NCBI GenBank assembly: GCA_041390125.1
Contig: JAWKQN010000027.1
Span: forward strand, 1 to 40,607
Length of the DNA: 40,607 nt
Direction of reading: 5' to 3'
Origin: Gemmatimonadota bacterium
GTDB lineage: Bacteria; Gemmatimonadota; Gemmatimonadetes; Longimicrobiales; Gaopeijiaceae
The position numbers and the translations under genes are program-made. Position 1 is the first letter of the stretch, and every line of letters starts with the position of its first letter. Positions 39,481-40,607 of the stretch are shown here, piece by piece. The notes under the pieces are model-generated. The model was not told the origin of the DNA and ran no database searches. It saw nothing but the letters and a program-made list of their open reading frames with translations.

Positions 39481-40607
39481 TCAGAACCAGCCAAGCAGCC
39501 TCCACCACGCCATCCCCAGGGACAGCCAGACCGCGAGCGACACCACCGACGCCGCGAGGCCGACCCGCCACCACTGCGTCTGCGATACGTAGCCGGCCCC
39601 GAAGTAGATCGGCCCAGGCGTGGTGCCGTAGTGGGTCACCGACGCCATCAGGTTCGAGCCATAGGCCAGGGACAACGCGGCCACGGCCGGCGGAGCTCCC
39701 GCGACCAGCATGACGGCCAGGAACGGCGCGTACATGGCCGTCGCGTGCGCCGTGATGCTCGCGAAGCCGTAGTGGGAGTAGTAGTAGATCAACAGCAGCG
39801 AGCCGAACGCCGCCCACCAGGGCCACCCGGTGGTCAGCGCGGCCGCCGCCTCCGCGAAGCGTCCGGTGAGTCCCGTGTTCGACAACGCCGCCGCGAGCTG
39901 GACAAGTCCTCCGTACCAGATGAAGACATCCCATCCCGCGCGCTCGCCCAGGAGATCGTCCCATCCGAGGACGCCCGTCAACAGGAGCACGGCGATGCCG
40001 AGCAGGGCGACCGCTGCGTAGTGGATGTGGTGGAAGGCCGTCGTCATCCACAGCGATGCGACGAGACCGAACACCATCAGCATGAGGCGCTCGGGCCGGC
40101 CCATCGGGCCCAGGGCGGCGAGCTCCGCCTCCGCCAGCTCGGCGGCCGCCGGAGTATGCGTCACCTCGGGGGGTGCCATCCGATAGACGAGCAACCCGAC
40201 GGCGACGAGCCCCACCAACCCCGGGACGATCGCCCCCAGGAGCCACCGCCCATAGCCGAGGTCGATCCCCGCGGTCTGCTCCGCGAAGGCCGCGATCAGC
40301 GCGTTCGACGCCTGTCCCGTCAGGTAGATCGCGCAGGTGACGCAGCAGCATTGATACAGGAACATCATCAGGAACGCGCCCAGCCTGCCGGCGGTGGGAC
40401 CGGGGCGGGAGTCGTAGGCTTCCGCCAGGCTCTTCGCGATGGGAAAGACGATCCCGCCGGAGCGGGCGCCGTTCGAAGGGATGAAGCTGGCCAGCACCAA
40501 CTCGGTGAAGGCGAGCGCGAATCCTAGCCCGAGCGAACGGCGACCTAGCGCGCGGATGAACAGGAACGCGATCCGCCGACCCAGGCCCGTCTTGATCATC
40601 CCCCGCG
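39481..40607 (-). CDS. DASS (SLC13-type) anion transporter, N-terminus outside window
   Basis: C-terminal part of a divalent anion:Na+ symporter or 2-oxoglutarate/malate type exchanger. The frame is still open at the window edge; the Met at 40599 is internal (family sequence around IKTGLGRRIAFLFIRALG is mid-protein). Visible are the first SNT-type motif region FIPSNGARSGGIVFPIAKSL, the loop GWDVFIWYGGLVQLAAALSN (cut to WDVFIWYGGLVQLAAAL), HYGFASITAHATAMYAPFL and SLAYGSNLMASVTHYGTTPGP (cut to YGSNLMASVTHYGTTPGP), which form the second half of the inverted-repeat substrate site. About nine helices are seen; roughly 90-110 residues are missing. A cysteine cluster, YQCCCVTC, is unusual. Its stop faces ppa across 16 bases. 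Confidence 0.9.
   Translation of the reverse strand, partial: RGMIKTGLGRRIAFLFIRALGRRSLGLGFALAFTELVLASFIPSNGARSGGIVFPIAKSLAEAYDSRPGPTAGRLGAFLMMFLYQCCCVTCAIYLTGQASNALIAAFAEQTAGIDLGYGRWLLGAIVPGLVGLVAVGLLVYRMAPPEVTHTPAAAELAEAELAALGPMGRPERLMLMVFGLVASLWMTTAFHHIHYAAVALLGIAVLLLTGVLGWDDLLGERAGWDVFIWYGGLVQLAAALSNTGLTGRFAEAAAALTTGWPWWAAFGSLLLIYYYSHYGFASITAHATAMYAPFLAVMLVAGAPPAVAALSLAYGSNLMASVTHYGTTPGPIYFGAGYVSQTQWWRVGLAASVVSLAVWLSLGMAWWRLLGWF

Overview
The window is one contiguous stretch of very GC-rich bacterial chromosome (roughly 70% G+C, third codon positions mostly G or C). It carries 38 protein-coding genes or gene fragments that I can support and one doubtful ORF. I see no tRNA, rRNA, CRISPR array, insertion sequence or prophage. 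The gene mix suggests Gemmatimonadota or a close relative. The clues are an ECF sigma factor overlapping a TPR-containing Ser/Thr kinase, a FecI/FecR/TonB-receptor cassette with an STN domain, PadR and winged-helix regulators fused into operons with small membrane proteins, and many secreted peptidases. This is inference from gene content, not a phylogenetic result.

Layout. 1-4295: 3' part of a D-aminoacylase-type amidohydrolase, a TonB-like protein on the other strand, then ctaB overlapping a secreted DmpA/P1 peptidase. 4296-5232: a small protein made of two copies of one module, then a gene-free stretch with hairpin-bearing repeats. 5233-7371: secreted S9 prolyl-oligopeptidase. 7486-12602 (minus): bipA, a dCMP deaminase, a class V aminotransferase and serA, the last three overlapping, which points to serine synthesis. 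12979-16208: ECF sigma factor and receptor-type Ser/Thr kinase. 16247-21007 (minus): outer-membrane-like protein, gltP-type symporter, VOC protein, a cis-prenyltransferase-fold protein without its catalytic residues, a winged-helix regulator and its membrane partner. 21202-23380: class III CoA-transferase and, convergent, an orphan TAXI binding lipoprotein.

23623-27848 is a compact cell-surface signalling cassette: sigma factor, FecR-type anti-sigma factor, and a TonB-dependent receptor with an STN domain. 28500-30104 is a PadR operon with two membrane proteins, the second ExbB/MotA-like. 30193-32442 encodes a glutamate-carboxypeptidase-II-like M28 peptidase. 32519-36351 (minus) holds a CBS-pair protein, a lipoprotein, a small membrane protein, a doubtful ORF and an exported endonuclease/exonuclease/phosphatase-fold lipoprotein. 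36472-40607 holds a RidA protein, a sodium symporter of the NSS family with its tiny partner subunit, inorganic pyrophosphatase, and the C-terminal part of a DASS anion transporter cut by the window end.

The most interesting items are the degenerate UppS-fold protein at 19221-19967, a local compensated frameshift inside the NSS transporter at 37552-37606, the hairpin repeats at 4944-5146 with paired base changes in the stem, and palindromic operator candidates in front of the PadR and winged-helix operons. I found no clear new defence or biosynthetic system. The degenerate UppS-fold gene with its regulator and membrane partner is the closest thing to an undescribed unit.
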